Source: Chelatococcus caeni (GTDB taxonomy: Bacteria > Pseudomonadota > Alphaproteobacteria > Rhizobiales > Beijerinckiaceae). Taken from it: a stretch of DNA of 64,000 bases. Both the position numbers and the translations under genes were made by a program. Numbering within the stretch: position 1 is the first letter of the stretch; every line of letters begins with the position of its first letter. The DNA lies in the NCBI RefSeq assembly GCF_014196925.1, contig NZ_JACIEN010000001.1, forward strand, positions 62,001-126,000. Reading direction: 5' to 3'. A model generated the notes under the pieces. It ran no database searches. It saw only the letters and a program-made list of their open reading frames with translations, and was not told where the DNA came from. This document shows, one piece after another, positions 8,283 through 16,047 of the stretch.

Positions 8283-8579
8283 TCACCGATTCCTGTTTGC
8301 CGCAGCCTGTTCCAGTATTTGCCTGTAACCTTCCCGCGACAGCCATTGGGCGCGTTCCAAATGGCTCTGCCAGCATCGCCGGGTGCGCATCTCATCTGAT
8401 GCCGGATCGCGGTGCAGAACTATTCGCGCCACTTCCTTCCAGTCGGCTTCCTCGGACTTGGCGTCCAGAATACGCAGATAGGTCACAAAGTGCTGCTCGT
8501 CATAGGCGGTGATAACATGGCCGGACGGGGCCAGATCATCCACATCGGGGTCAAGTTCGACGGGTGCTTTCACGGTCAT
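8283..8579 (-). CDS. qseM: QseM-like antiactivator (stand-alone DUF2285 protein)
   Basis: A 98-residue protein converging on the fseA-like gene, seven bases from its stop. The sequence (VELDPDVDDLAPSG, VITAYDEQHFVTYLRILDA, ADWKEVARIVL, then HLERAQWLSREGYRQIL) is the compact DUF2285 form. In ICEMlSymR7A the stand-alone DUF2285 protein QseM binds TraR and FseA and blocks transfer; this gene has the same size class and context, so I propose that role. AAGGAG lies only one base before the ATG; GTG two codons on (8573) gives better spacing and may be the real start. The leader is unusually structured (8584-8811). Confidence 0.7.
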   Translation of the reverse strand: MTVKAPVELDPDVDDLAPSGHVITAYDEQHFVTYLRILDAKSEEADWKEVARIVLHRDPASDEMRTRRCWQSHLERAQWLSREGYRQILEQAAANRNR

Positions 8580-8583
8580 TCTC

Positions 8584-8811
8584 CTTCTTTCAGAAGAGTT
8601 TCTGCGGTTCGCCCCCGCAATAAAACTCTCTGACTCCTGGTGATCGGGGAGTTAGTAACCGTGACTAGACGGCCCCATGGCCTTTAGCTGGAAAGCCTGT
8701 TGCATACGCCACAGGCTCCCCGACCATAGGGTCAAGGAGTATGGTGCCGTCACGGCCGACACCAACCGCTAGTCAGGGGTTACTACGCCCCCGGAGCAGT
8801 GCGTCTGCTCC
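8584..8811 (-). ncRNA. Candidate structured, pseudoknot-capable leader RNA of the qseM-like gene
   Basis: Read on the minus strand this leader holds: a hairpin GGAGCAG/CTGCTCC (8811-8793); a long closing stem made of TAGTAACC (8785-8778) with GGTTACTA (8660-8653) and TGACTAG (8775-8769) with CTAGTCA (8668-8662); an internal hairpin AGCCTGT/ACAGGCT (8717-8694); and TCGGGGAG (8723-8716) inside the closed loop that can pair with CTCCCCGA (8651-8644) directly after the closing stem, which makes a pseudoknot. The pseudoknot and the internal hairpin compete for two bases. A last hairpin, AGAGTTT/AAACTCT with TGCGG/CCGCA inside (8629-8595), stands just before the ribosome site. All stems are perfect as written. 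I match it to no known riboswitch class. Confidence 0.55.
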
Positions 8812-9043
8812 ATCTGTATTCATAGCCGAACTGCGCGCGGATGTCTTGAGCGAATCCGCATCGGCCTCCCTGAGTTGCTGAAATTTCACGTCTTTTCGCG
8901 CTGGCATAGCCCCTTTCGGGGGTGCCGTCTGCGCATAGACGCAAATGCGGCACGCTACACGCCGCCGATCACTTCCCATGGTTCGCCATAGCGCGCCGCC
9001 GTCTCCGGCAGCCGCATCAACCTGACGAACCGGAGGTGATCTC
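8812..9043 (+). other. Gene-free region upstream of the rdfS-like gene
   Basis: No gene is supported here. It must contain the rdfS promoter, the expected target of the FseA-like activator, and probably the start of the opposing qseM-like transcript. On the plus strand there are hairpins CCCCTTTCGGGG near 8910-8921 and GTGCCG/CGGCAC enclosing TGCG/CGCA near 8923-8954. The ribosome site GGAGGTGA sits directly before the rdfS-like ATG. Confidence 0.4.
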
Positions 9044-9316
9044 ATGACCGAGCGCCGCAACACGGAAATACCACCGCGCATGCTGCGCACTCAGGAAGCT
9101 GCGCGTTTCCTTGGCATATCTCTTCGCACACTGGAAAAGCACCGGACCTACGGGACCGGCCCGACCTATCGCAAAATCGGTGGCCGGGTTCTCTACACGG
9201 TCGAGGATCTTCAGGCCTGGGCCGACATCGGCGCACGCAAATCCACCAGTGACAAGGACGCCGGCACGGTCTTTCCGGCGCGCCCCCTGACGCCTGAAGA
9301 GCGGAGCAAGCTCTGA
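9044..9316 (+). CDS. rdfS: RdfS-like excisionase / recombination directionality factor (AlpA/MerR-type HTH)
   Basis: A 90-residue protein with a winged helix-turn-helix of the excisionase family: MLRTQEAARFLGISLRTLEKHR (about 14-35) as the recognition part and YRKIGGRVLYTVEDLQAWAD as the wing and following helix. A strong GGAGGTGA site precedes the ATG. In rhizobial ICEs RdfS directs the integrase to excise the element and heads the operon that leads to traF and the relaxase; the same order is seen here, with repA starting directly after the TGA. The integrase it would assist is not in the window. Control by the FseA-like product is inferred from context. Confidence 0.75.
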   Translation: MTERRNTEIPPRMLRTQEAARFLGISLRTLEKHRTYGTGPTYRKIGGRVLYTVEDLQAWADIGARKSTSDKDAGTVFPARPLTPEERSKL

Positions 9317-10408
9317 ATGCGGCGCGTTGATCACCCTGACGCCCTGCGGCGAGAAGGCGGCAGCGAGCGCAACCACCTCGATCCCTTCGTGGTCGCAACC
9401 GGCGATGCCAGTCCACGCGATCAGCGCGATCTAATGGAACGGCCTTTCTTCTCGCTGGCGAAGACACCGCGCACGAAGCCCATCCTCTACAAGACCGCCG
9501 ATGTCGAGGTGCAGGTGTTCGGGATGCCCGAACATGGAATGGCGACGATCTGGGATGCCGATGTGTTGATCTGGGCCGCGAGCCAGATCGTCGCCGCCGA
9601 AAACAACGGCATCAAGACATCCCGATTCTTCCGCTTCACGCCCTATCACCTGCTGCGCGCCATCGGGCGCGACACCGGCAACCGGCAATATCTGCTGCTG
9701 AAGGCAGCGCTTGCCAGGCTGCAATCTACTGTCGTCGCCACAACGATCCGTAACGGCAAGCATTGGCGCCGCCGCCAGTTCTCCTGGATCAACGAATGGG
9801 AAGAGATGACCACGCGCGACGGTCGCGTCGAAGGCATGGAGTTTGTCCTGCCTGAGTGGTTCTACAACAGCGTCCTTGACCGTTCTCTGGTCCTGACCAT
9901 CGACCCGGATTATTTCCGTCTGACAGGCGGTATCGAGCGCTGGCTCTACCGTGTCGCCCGCAAACATGCCGGACATCAGCCGCATGGCTGGCTGTTCGAG
10001 GTTGCCCACCTCCACCAGAAATCCGGCAGTATGGCCCGGCGATCGGACTTTGCGCTGGACCTGCGCCGAATTGCGGCCCGCCAGCCGCTGCCCGGCTACC
10101 AGCTCAAGATCCTGCGCGAAAATCGCCGCGAACTGCTGCGAATCCGCCCTGAAAATCCATCCACAGTGCCTGTGGATAACATTGTGCATGCCGTCGGTAC
10201 ATCAGGCGCAAAGGGTATCGGTACATCAGGCGCAGCACTATCGGCACATCAGGCGCACGAACCCCAGTTAAGCCTATGGAACGAAAAGGAGAATCCGACT
10301 TCTAACTTAGAATCTAACATAGAATCTAACTTTTCTTCTTTGACGCGCGCGCATGAAAGGCACGGTGCCAGTGCCACTTCCCGCCGACCTGGGCGGGGTA
10401 CGCCATGA
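9317..10408 (+). CDS. repA: RepA-type replication initiator
   Basis: A 363-residue protein of the plasmid replication initiator RPA family. The conserved core starts near residue 24 (FVVATGDASPRDQRDLMERP, then FFSLAKTP and TIWDADVLIWAASQI) and includes a DNA-binding region with RFTPYHLLRAIGRDTG and FYNSVLDRSLVLTIDPDYF. The last 80 residues are low in complexity and are encoded by short direct repeats that look like iterons, so the gene's 3' end may double as a replication origin. It starts directly after the excisionase stop and overlaps parA by ATGA. A RepA/ParA pair in an ICE suggests plasmid-like replication after excision. Confidence 0.85.
   Translation: MRRVDHPDALRREGGSERNHLDPFVVATGDASPRDQRDLMERPFFSLAKTPRTKPILYKTADVEVQVFGMPEHGMATIWDADVLIWAASQIVAAENNGIKTSRFFRFTPYHLLRAIGRDTGNRQYLLLKAALARLQSTVVATTIRNGKHWRRRQFSWINEWEEMTTRDGRVEGMEFVLPEWFYNSVLDRSLVLTIDPDYFRLTGGIERWLYRVARKHAGHQPHGWLFEVAHLHQKSGSMARRSDFALDLRRIAARQPLPGYQLKILRENRRELLRIRPENPSTVPVDNIVHAVGTSGAKGIGTSGAALSAHQAHEPQLSLWNEKENPTSNLESNIESNFSSLTRAHERHGASATSRRPGRGTP
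10195..10257 (+). repeat. Three 16-bp direct repeats (possible iterons) inside repA
   Basis: CGGTACATCAGGCGCA occurs at 10195-10210 and 10219-10234, and CGGCACATCAGGCGCA (one mismatch) at 10242-10257. The spacing is 24 and 23 bp, close to two helical turns plus a little, as in iteron arrays. Because 24 is a multiple of three but 23 is not, the third copy is read in another frame, so protein repeat structure alone does not explain it. Confidence 0.6.
10301..10336 (+). repeat. 12-bp tandem repeat, AT-rich, at the end of repA
   Basis: TCTAACTTAGAA, TCTAACATAGAA and TCTAACTTTTCT follow each other with a 12-bp period. The block is clearly more AT-rich than its surroundings, as at DNA-unwinding elements next to iterons. 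In frame it encodes SNLESNIESNFS, so a purely protein-level repeat is the alternative. Confidence 0.5.
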
Positions 10409-11058
10409 TCGTCGCGCTCCTCAATCAGAAGGGCGGCGTTGGCAAGACCACGCTGGCGCTGCATCTTGCCGGAGCCTGGGCTGCGCAAGGCAAGCGGGTC
10501 ATCCTGATCGATGCCGATCCGCAAGGCTCCGCACTTGATTGGTCGCAGCGGCGCGGCCATGAAGGGCTGCCGAGGCTGTTCAGCGTCATCGGCCTTGCCC
10601 GTGATACCCTGCACAGGGAAACGCCGGAGCTGGCGCGTGACGTCGATCATGTCGTCATTGATGGTCCGCCCCGTGTCGCTGGGCTGATGCGCTCTGCGCT
10701 GCTTGCAGCCGATTTGGTGCTGATCCCGGTGCAGCCATCCCCCTTTGACGGCTGGGCCTCGGCCGAGATGCTCGCCCTTCTGAACGAAGCACGCATCTAT
10801 CGCCCTGAGCTGTCCGCCCGCTTTCTGCTGAACCGATGCGCTGCGCGCACCGTCATCGCCCGCGAAACGGCCAAGACACTGGCTGACCATGATCCACCCC
10901 TGCTGGGTACAACGGTCGGCCAGCGTGTCGCCTTCGCCGACGCCGCACAGACCGGACGGCTGGTCTCCGAGACCGATGGCGGCGAACGGGCCGCACAGGA
11001 GGTCACAGCGCTGGTGGCCGAGATCGATGGCTTCGGTATCGGGAGGATCGTGCCATGA
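10405..11058 (+). CDS. parA: ParA-family partition ATPase
   Basis: A 217-residue ParA/MinD-like ATPase. The deviant Walker A QKGGVGKTT lies at residues 8-16, the switch I region LIDADPQGSALDWS follows at about 34-47, and the Walker B-like HVVIDGPP at about 83-90. It overlaps the repA stop by ATGA and the next gene likewise. It should drive segregation of the excised circular element together with a partner; the small ribbon-helix-helix protein encoded next is the obvious candidate. No classical ParB follows. Confidence 0.85.
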   Translation: MIVALLNQKGGVGKTTLALHLAGAWAAQGKRVILIDADPQGSALDWSQRRGHEGLPRLFSVIGLARDTLHRETPELARDVDHVVIDGPPRVAGLMRSALLAADLVLIPVQPSPFDGWASAEMLALLNEARIYRPELSARFLLNRCAARTVIARETAKTLADHDPPLLGTTVGQRVAFADAAQTGRLVSETDGGERAAQEVTALVAEIDGFGIGRIVP

Positions 11059-11309
11059 CACGTCCGCCCGTCAAATCCGGCTTTGCATCGCGTCCGGGCA
11101 ATCCCGATACCTGGGTCAGAGCCGCCGATGCGCCGACAACCGGCAAGACGGCGACGGAGGCGTTCACCGCCCGTCTGACCATCGACATCACGCCCGAACT
11201 GCGCGGGCGCATCAAGGTTGCCGCTTTCCGGCGCGGCGTCACCGTCGCCGTGATGCTGCGCGAGCTGCTGGTCCGCGAGTTTCCACCCACCGAAGGAGAT
11301 CAGCCATGA
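11055..11309 (+). CDS. Small ribbon-helix-helix-like partition partner
   Basis: An 84-residue protein beginning at the ATGA overlap with parA. The C-terminal half, ARLTIDITPELRGRIKVAAF followed by RRGVTVAVMLRELLVREF, has the strand-helix-helix pattern of RHH/CopG DNA-binding proteins. The N-terminal 35 residues are probably flexible. Small RHH proteins often replace ParB beside short ParA ATPases and bind the centromere-like site; that role is inferred from position. It overlaps the next gene by ATGA. Confidence 0.7.
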   Translation: MTRPPVKSGFASRPGNPDTWVRAADAPTTGKTATEAFTARLTIDITPELRGRIKVAAFRRGVTVAVMLRELLVREFPPTEGDQP

Positions 11310-11824
11310 CCGGCAAAACCGCGCGTGCAGCGCATGAACATCTGTGGCCGACCGGGCCAGCTGCGTTCACCACATTGGTCGAACTGACCTTCCAGAAGAA
11401 GAAGGTCGAGCGCTGGATACGCTTCGGCCGCAAGAGCTTTGAGCAGATCATCGACCGCCGCCGCAGTCTGATCGGTTTTGCGCCCGAAAGCATCTTCGCC
11501 TTCGTCCGCTGGGCCTCCAACGATTACGGCACCATCGTCTCGCGGCTCGACATCCTGCGCGCTACCGGGCGTGGCGAACCGTACCAGACCGTGCCTTTCG
11601 TTCGTCCTGGCGGTGAGATCCTGCTGCGTATCGACGGCTGGCCAAAGGTCCAGCGGGTGCTGGCCCTGATCGATGCCGTGGACGCGCTTGGCGTCGATCC
11701 GGCGGATGTTGCGCCGGATCATTGGCGACACGTTCACAACCGTTTGAGCGCCGGTCAGGAACCCAATCCCTACACCCCGGAGCGCCATGCCGCGTGGGTC
11801 AGCCGCCGGAGGATCGCACCATGA
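11306..11824 (+). CDS. DUF2840 family protein
   Basis: A 172-residue protein of the DUF2840 family, which occurs between parA-type and traF genes of rhizobial elements. Recognisable blocks are TLVELTFQKKKVERWIRFGR, FAFVRWASNDYGTIVSRLDI and LLRIDGWPKVQRVLALIDAVD. No signal peptide, membrane segment or catalytic motif is visible. It overlaps both neighbours by ATGA, starting behind AAGGAGATC, and is therefore co-translated with parA and traF. Its function is unknown; a role in DNA processing or pilin maturation would be a guess. Confidence 0.8.
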   Translation: MTGKTARAAHEHLWPTGPAAFTTLVELTFQKKKVERWIRFGRKSFEQIIDRRRSLIGFAPESIFAFVRWASNDYGTIVSRLDILRATGRGEPYQTVPFVRPGGEILLRIDGWPKVQRVLALIDAVDALGVDPADVAPDHWRHVHNRLSAGQEPNPYTPERHAAWVSRRRIAP

Positions 11825-12366
11825 GCCGCCGTCATATCCTTGCCGTGTCGATGCTGGCTGTCGGCACACTTGTCGCCACGGCTGTTGCCGATCTGCCAAC
11901 CCGGCTGATCTGGAATGCAACCGCCAGCGCGCCCATCGGCTTCTACACAGTTGCTCCCGCCGATGCGCTCGAAGTTCCCGAACTGGTCGCCATCATGCCG
12001 TCCGAACCGCTGGAGCGATTCATGGTTGAGCGTGGCTATATCGAACGCGGCGTACCGCTGCTGAAGCGCGTCCTCGGCCTGCCAGGACAGCGCGTCTGCC
12101 GCAACGGTGCGACCATTACCGTCGATCATGTCGAAATGGGGGACGCGCTGGAGCGCGACCGCATGGGCCGCGATCTGCCGGTCTGGCAGGGCTGCCGCAT
12201 CATCGGCGACGGTGAACTCTTCCTCATGAATTGGGACATCCGGGACAGCCTCGACGGCCGTTACTTTGGACCTGTTCCAGCCAGTTCCGTCATCGGCCGG
12301 GCGCTTCCGCTGTGGACCGATGGGGAAGGCGATGGCCGCTACGAATGGCGGGCGGCCACGCATTGA
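11821..12366 (+). CDS. traF: TraF-type S26 signal peptidase
   Basis: A 181-residue inner-membrane serine protease of the S26C/TraF family. An N-terminal membrane anchor covers about residues 5-23, the nucleophile is Ser36 in the SAPIGFY box and the general base is Lys82 in LLKRVLGLPGQ. TraF proteins mature the pilin-like subunit of trb systems (TrbC here, 29504-29836), in IncP plasmids by cyclising it. It overlaps the DUF2840 gene by ATGA. In ICEMlSymR7A traF belongs to the rdfS operon, as it seems to here. Confidence 0.85.
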   Translation: MSRRHILAVSMLAVGTLVATAVADLPTRLIWNATASAPIGFYTVAPADALEVPELVAIMPSEPLERFMVERGYIERGVPLLKRVLGLPGQRVCRNGATITVDHVEMGDALERDRMGRDLPVWQGCRIIGDGELFLMNWDIRDSLDGRYFGPVPASSVIGRALPLWTDGEGDGRYEWRAATH

Positions 12367-12401
12367 ACCCACGCCAAACCCACCAACACAGGAGACATAC
12401 C

Positions 12402-12737
12402 ATGCCACAGATCGGTCAATTTGCGCGTGACGCATCCGGCTTCGCCGGTCAGCTCGTCACGCTCACCATGAAGCGCGATCTCGTCATCGTGCCCGCTGAA
12501 CATTCCGATGCGGAGAATGCGCCGGACTATCGCGTCCATTACATTGAACATGACGGGCCGGAAGTCGGTGCTGCATGGAAACGCACCGGCGAAAAGGCTG
12601 GCGAATATCTCTCAGTGTTGCTCGACGATCCCGCCTTGCCGCAGCCGATCCGCGCCAACCTGTTCCGCGACGATGATACAGGCTCGTCATGGTCGCTGCA
12701 CTGGAGCCGCCCGCGGCCCCGCGAAGATCGGGACTGA
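12402..12737 (+). CDS. DUF736 family protein (second copy)
   Basis: A 111-residue paralogue of the protein at 6670-6996, with the same blocks in the same order: MPQIGQFARDASGFAGQLVT, EVGAAWKRTGEKAGEYLSVL and SSWSLHWSRPRP. It is clearly diverged from the first copy, so this is an old duplication or two separate acquisitions. AGGAGACATACC precedes the ATG. It lies between traF and the lytic transglycosylase in what looks like one operon. Function unknown. Confidence 0.85.
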   Translation: MPQIGQFARDASGFAGQLVTLTMKRDLVIVPAEHSDAENAPDYRVHYIEHDGPEVGAAWKRTGEKAGEYLSVLLDDPALPQPIRANLFRDDDTGSSWSLHWSRPRPREDRD

Positions 12738-12741
12738 GATC

Positions 12742-13452
12742 ATGCGATCCCGCGCCCTTCTTCTCTTCACGGCCGTTCTGTCGGCTGGCAGTGGATTGAC
12801 GCCAGCGATTGCGCAGGTCACGCCGCAACCCGCGCCTGCTACCGCGCATCCCCATGCTGCTTTCATTGCAGAGGCGTCACAGCGTTTTGGCATTCCAGAG
12901 CACTGGATTCGGGCCGTGCTGCGTGTGGAGAGCGCGGGCGATGTGCGCGCCATCTCGTCGGCGGGTGCAATGGGACTGATGCAGGTCATGCCCGATACCT
13001 GGGCGGGCCTGCGCAGCCGCCATGGCCTCGGGCGCGATCCTTACGATCCGCGCGACAACATCCTCGCAGGTACAGCGTATCTGCGCGAGATGTGGGATCG
13101 CTATGGCAATGTCGCGGCCATGCTTGCCGCCTACAATGCCGGTCCCGGCCGCTATGACGAGCATCTGGCGACAGGTCGCACTTTGCCCGCAGAAACACGC
13201 GCCTATGTCGCCACGCTCGCACCTGTTCTCGGGCATGCGGCTGCGCCTGATGTGCCGACGATTGTACCGCCGCCACCGCCGGATTGGCGCGAAGCTCCGC
13301 TCTTCGTTGCGCAATCCAGCGGCAATTCGGCGGCGGCCAATCAGCCGTCGGGCGACGTCCGCGCAACCGTTCCTCTGCGCGATTCCGGCGATCAGGAGCC
13401 GCAGGACGGCGGCATATTCGTGGCCCGTGCGAGCAATGGAGATGCGCCATGA
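12742..13452 (+). CDS. Periplasmic lytic transglycosylase (VirB1/TrbN-like)
   Basis: A 236-residue exported muramidase. A signal peptide ends at about residue 24 (AIA-Q). The SLT domain shows catalytic Glu63 in RVESAGD, then AISSAGAMGLMQVMP, GTAYLREMWDRYGN and LAAYNAGPGRY. The C-terminus (from about 165) is proline-rich and disordered. It would open peptidoglycan locally so the Trb channel can assemble. It starts four bases after the DUF736 stop and ends in an ATGA overlap with a short downstream frame. Confidence 0.85.
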   Translation: MRSRALLLFTAVLSAGSGLTPAIAQVTPQPAPATAHPHAAFIAEASQRFGIPEHWIRAVLRVESAGDVRAISSAGAMGLMQVMPDTWAGLRSRHGLGRDPYDPRDNILAGTAYLREMWDRYGNVAAMLAAYNAGPGRYDEHLATGRTLPAETRAYVATLAPVLGHAAAPDVPTIVPPPPPDWREAPLFVAQSSGNSAAANQPSGDVRATVPLRDSGDQEPQDGGIFVARASNGDAP

Positions 13453-13769
13453 GCATTGCGTCTCCACGCGCTTTTGGTCCGCTTCCGGTGTGCAGTCAGG
13501 CAAGGGGTCGCCTGGCTGCATTCCCGGCAGGAAGGGCAAAAAGGGCAGGGAAGGCGGAGGGCAAGATAAAGGAAACCGGCACTACGCTGGCCGGATTTCT
13601 GAAATTGTTGTTGTCTGCACACTGGTTAGGGGAGCCGCAAGCGGCACCCCGTTTTTGGATGTCGCGAGCCGCGATTTCGTGCAAGGCCTTGGATTTTCTG
13701 GGTTTCGGCCGGCACCATGGCCGCCGAACACCCGATTTCATGCGATTTTTGCCGGAGGCGCGTCCATGA
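13449..13769 (+). CDS. Hypothetical small basic protein between transglycosylase and relaxase
   Basis: A 106-residue frame supported mainly by its junctions: its ATG overlaps the transglycosylase stop (ATGA) and its TGA overlaps the relaxase ATG, in line with the surrounding operon. The product is basic, with KRAGKAEGKIKETG followed by a short hydrophobic stretch TLAGFLKLLLSAHW. I recognise no family. It might be a translational-coupling leader for the relaxase rather than a functional protein. Confidence 0.45.
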   Translation: MSIASPRAFGPLPVCSQARGRLAAFPAGRAKRAGKAEGKIKETGTTLAGFLKLLLSAHWLGEPQAAPRFWMSRAAISCKALDFLGFGRHHGRRTPDFMRFLPEARP

Positions 13770-15829
13770 GCGCCGACGACAAAAACCGCTTTCGTCCCAA
13801 GCCAGGTCGGATCAAATCCGACGTCCCGAAGGCGGGCAAGGCGAAGAGCTTTTTGACGCAGGCGAAGAAACTCGCCCGCCAGCACAGCAACAGCCCGTCG
13901 CGGTCATTCGCATCATCCTCGCCACGCTCCAGATCGTCAGCCACCACCAAGGGCGGCAAGGCATCGCGAACGAGCGGCGGGCCGGGCCTCAAGCGCGGGC
14001 GTGGGGCGGCCTTCACGCGCGCCCGCACCTTGTCGGGCGGCTGGAAGCACAGCGCGCCGGGCATGCGCCGCGTCGTGGTCAAGACTCGCTACGTCCAGCA
14101 GGCCGGAAAGAACGGCAAGGCCGCCGCCCATCTGCGTTACATCCAGCGCGACGGCACATCGCGCGACGGCGAGCGCGGCCAGCTCTATTCCGCGACCGAC
14201 GACCGGGCCGAGCCGCAAGCCTTCGTTGATCGCGGCAAGGACGATCGCCACCAGTTCCGGTTCATCGTCTCACCGGAAGACGGCGCGGACCTCACCGATA
14301 TGACTGCGCACACCCGCGACCTCATGCGCCAGATCGAGGCCGACCTTGGCACGAAACTCGATTGGGTCGCGGTCAATCATTACAACACCGGCCATCCCCA
14401 TGTGCATGTCATCGTCCGCGGCAAGGATGACCTGGGTGAGAATCTGGTCATCAACGGCGACTATCTCGCCAACGGCATCCGCGAGCGGGCGAGCGAGTTG
14501 ACCACGCTGGAGCTTGGTCCCGTCACTGAGATCGAACAGACCCGCAAGCTGTCCGCCGAAGTGGATCGGGACCGTTTCACCCGCATCGACCGGGCCATGG
14601 CCGAGGAAGCCGATGAACGCTTCATCGACCTGCGCCATGAACCCGACGATCCGCGTCGCCAGTTCGACCGGACGCTGCGCCTGCGCCGCTTAGGCAAGCT
14701 GGAGCAAATGGGCCTCGCCAGGGAACACGCACCGGGCGTTTGGGAGTTGAGCGAGCACATGGAGCCGACCTTGCGCGAGTTGGGCGAGCGCGGCGACATC
14801 ATCCGCACTATGCACAAGGCGCTGAAAGCGGATGGGCTGGAGCGCGATCCGATGACGTTCCAGCTTCATGATGCCGCGCCCGAGACGTCCATCATCGGCC
14901 GCGTCGTGGACAAATATCTCACTGATGAGATGGGCGAGAACCTGACCGTCGTGGTGGACGGCATCGACGGCCGGACGCATCATGTTCCGGGCATCGACCC
15001 GGCCCGCGTCGAGGATGCGCGGATCGGCAGCGTCATCGAGATCGGCCCGGCCGACACCGCAAGCCGTCCGTCCGACCGCGCGATAGCGGCCATCGCCGAA
15101 GACGGCATCTATCGGCCGAGCCGCCATCTGGAACAGGCGAAGTTCGAGGGCCGCGTTCCGGGCGGCGACTATGAGGGCTATGTCGATGCTCACGTCCGGC
15201 GGCTGGAGGCGTTGCGCCGTGCCGGGATCGCCGAGCGGATCGACACCGACCAATGGCGCATCCCAGAGGATTTTGAGAGCCGCACCGCCGCCTATGATGC
15301 CGGCCGCAATCGGCAGGCCAGCGTTCGCGTCCTTTCGACCCTCAATCTGGAAAGCCAGATCGGGTCCGATGGCGCGACCTGGCTCGACCGGCGGCTGGTG
15401 ACGCCTGACGCATCGGATCTCGCTCCGGCCGGTTTCGGCCAGCAGGTGCGCGACGCCATGGACCAGCGCCGCGAACATCATATCGAACAGGGCGATGCCA
15501 CTCGAGCGCGGGATAGTCGCATCTTCTACCGGCGTAGCCTTCTCGCCACGCTGCGCAAGCGCGAAGTCGCCCGCGTCGGCGCGGAGATGGCCGAGAGCAA
15601 GGCGCTGCCATTCCGGGCGGCGGCGGACGGCGAGAACGTCAGCGGCAAGTTTACCGGGACCGTGAAGCTATCGAGCGGGAAGTTCGCCATCGTCGAGAAA
15701 AGCCACGAGTTCACGCTTGTCCCTTGGCGGCCCGTCATCGACCGCCAACTCGGTCGTGAGGTCATGGGCGTCGTGCAGGGCGGATCGGTGTCGTGGCAGT
15801 TGGGGCGGCAGAAAGGGTTGGGGCTCTAA
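13766..15829 (+). CDS. Relaxase/mobilisation nuclease with DUF3363 (VirD2-like, RlxS type)
   Basis: A 687-residue relaxase. After a basic, serine-rich N-terminus the nuclease domain starts near residue 95 (MRRVVVKTRYVQ, AAHLRYIQRDG); the metal-binding three-His motif is H210/H212/H214 in TGHPHVHVIVRG. The C-terminal part (about 300-680) is the DUF3363 region common in rhizobial relaxases. It should nick the element at oriT and stay bound to the 5' end for export through TraG. No oriT is assigned. The gene ends the replication/mobilisation operon, and an IS remnant starts 14 nt after its stop. Confidence 0.88.
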   Translation: MSADDKNRFRPKPGRIKSDVPKAGKAKSFLTQAKKLARQHSNSPSRSFASSSPRSRSSATTKGGKASRTSGGPGLKRGRGAAFTRARTLSGGWKHSAPGMRRVVVKTRYVQQAGKNGKAAAHLRYIQRDGTSRDGERGQLYSATDDRAEPQAFVDRGKDDRHQFRFIVSPEDGADLTDMTAHTRDLMRQIEADLGTKLDWVAVNHYNTGHPHVHVIVRGKDDLGENLVINGDYLANGIRERASELTTLELGPVTEIEQTRKLSAEVDRDRFTRIDRAMAEEADERFIDLRHEPDDPRRQFDRTLRLRRLGKLEQMGLAREHAPGVWELSEHMEPTLRELGERGDIIRTMHKALKADGLERDPMTFQLHDAAPETSIIGRVVDKYLTDEMGENLTVVVDGIDGRTHHVPGIDPARVEDARIGSVIEIGPADTASRPSDRAIAAIAEDGIYRPSRHLEQAKFEGRVPGGDYEGYVDAHVRRLEALRRAGIAERIDTDQWRIPEDFESRTAAYDAGRNRQASVRVLSTLNLESQIGSDGATWLDRRLVTPDASDLAPAGFGQQVRDAMDQRREHHIEQGDATRARDSRIFYRRSLLATLRKREVARVGAEMAESKALPFRAAADGENVSGKFTGTVKLSSGKFAIVEKSHEFTLVPWRPVIDRQLGREVMGVVQGGSVSWQLGRQKGLGL

Positions 15830-15842
15830 AGTTCAAGCCAAT

Positions 15843-16019
15843 TTGCCCACCCCAGACAGCACACGCCGCAGCCGTTACCCGACGGATTTGACGGATGAGG
15901 AATGGCGCTTCATCGCGCCGTTTCTCCCTCCTTTTCCGAAGCGCGGTCGCAAGCCGACGACCGACCTTCGCGATGTGCTCGACGGGGCACGCTCTCCGAG
16001 GCGGTTTCGTCGCTGTTGG
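15843..16019 (+). pseudogene. IS5-type transposase, N-terminal remnant
   Basis: In the frame starting TTG 15843 the translation reads DSTRRSRYPTDLTDEEW, then IAPFLPPF and RGRKPTTDLRDVL, the usual N-terminus of IS5-family (IS427-like) transposases. Similarity stops after about 50 residues, near position 15990, and nothing of the DDE catalytic region is found. It marks the left junction of the cargo block inserted between relaxase and traG. Confidence 0.7.
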
Positions 16020-16047
16020 CGGGTCGAGTTCCGCAGATCCTTTCCGA

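Noticed and set aside
8580-8811. Known riboswitch class (TPP, cobalamin, glycine, SAM, FMN, preQ1)
   Set aside because: None of the conserved core sequences that I know for these classes is present, so I describe it only as an unassigned structured RNA.
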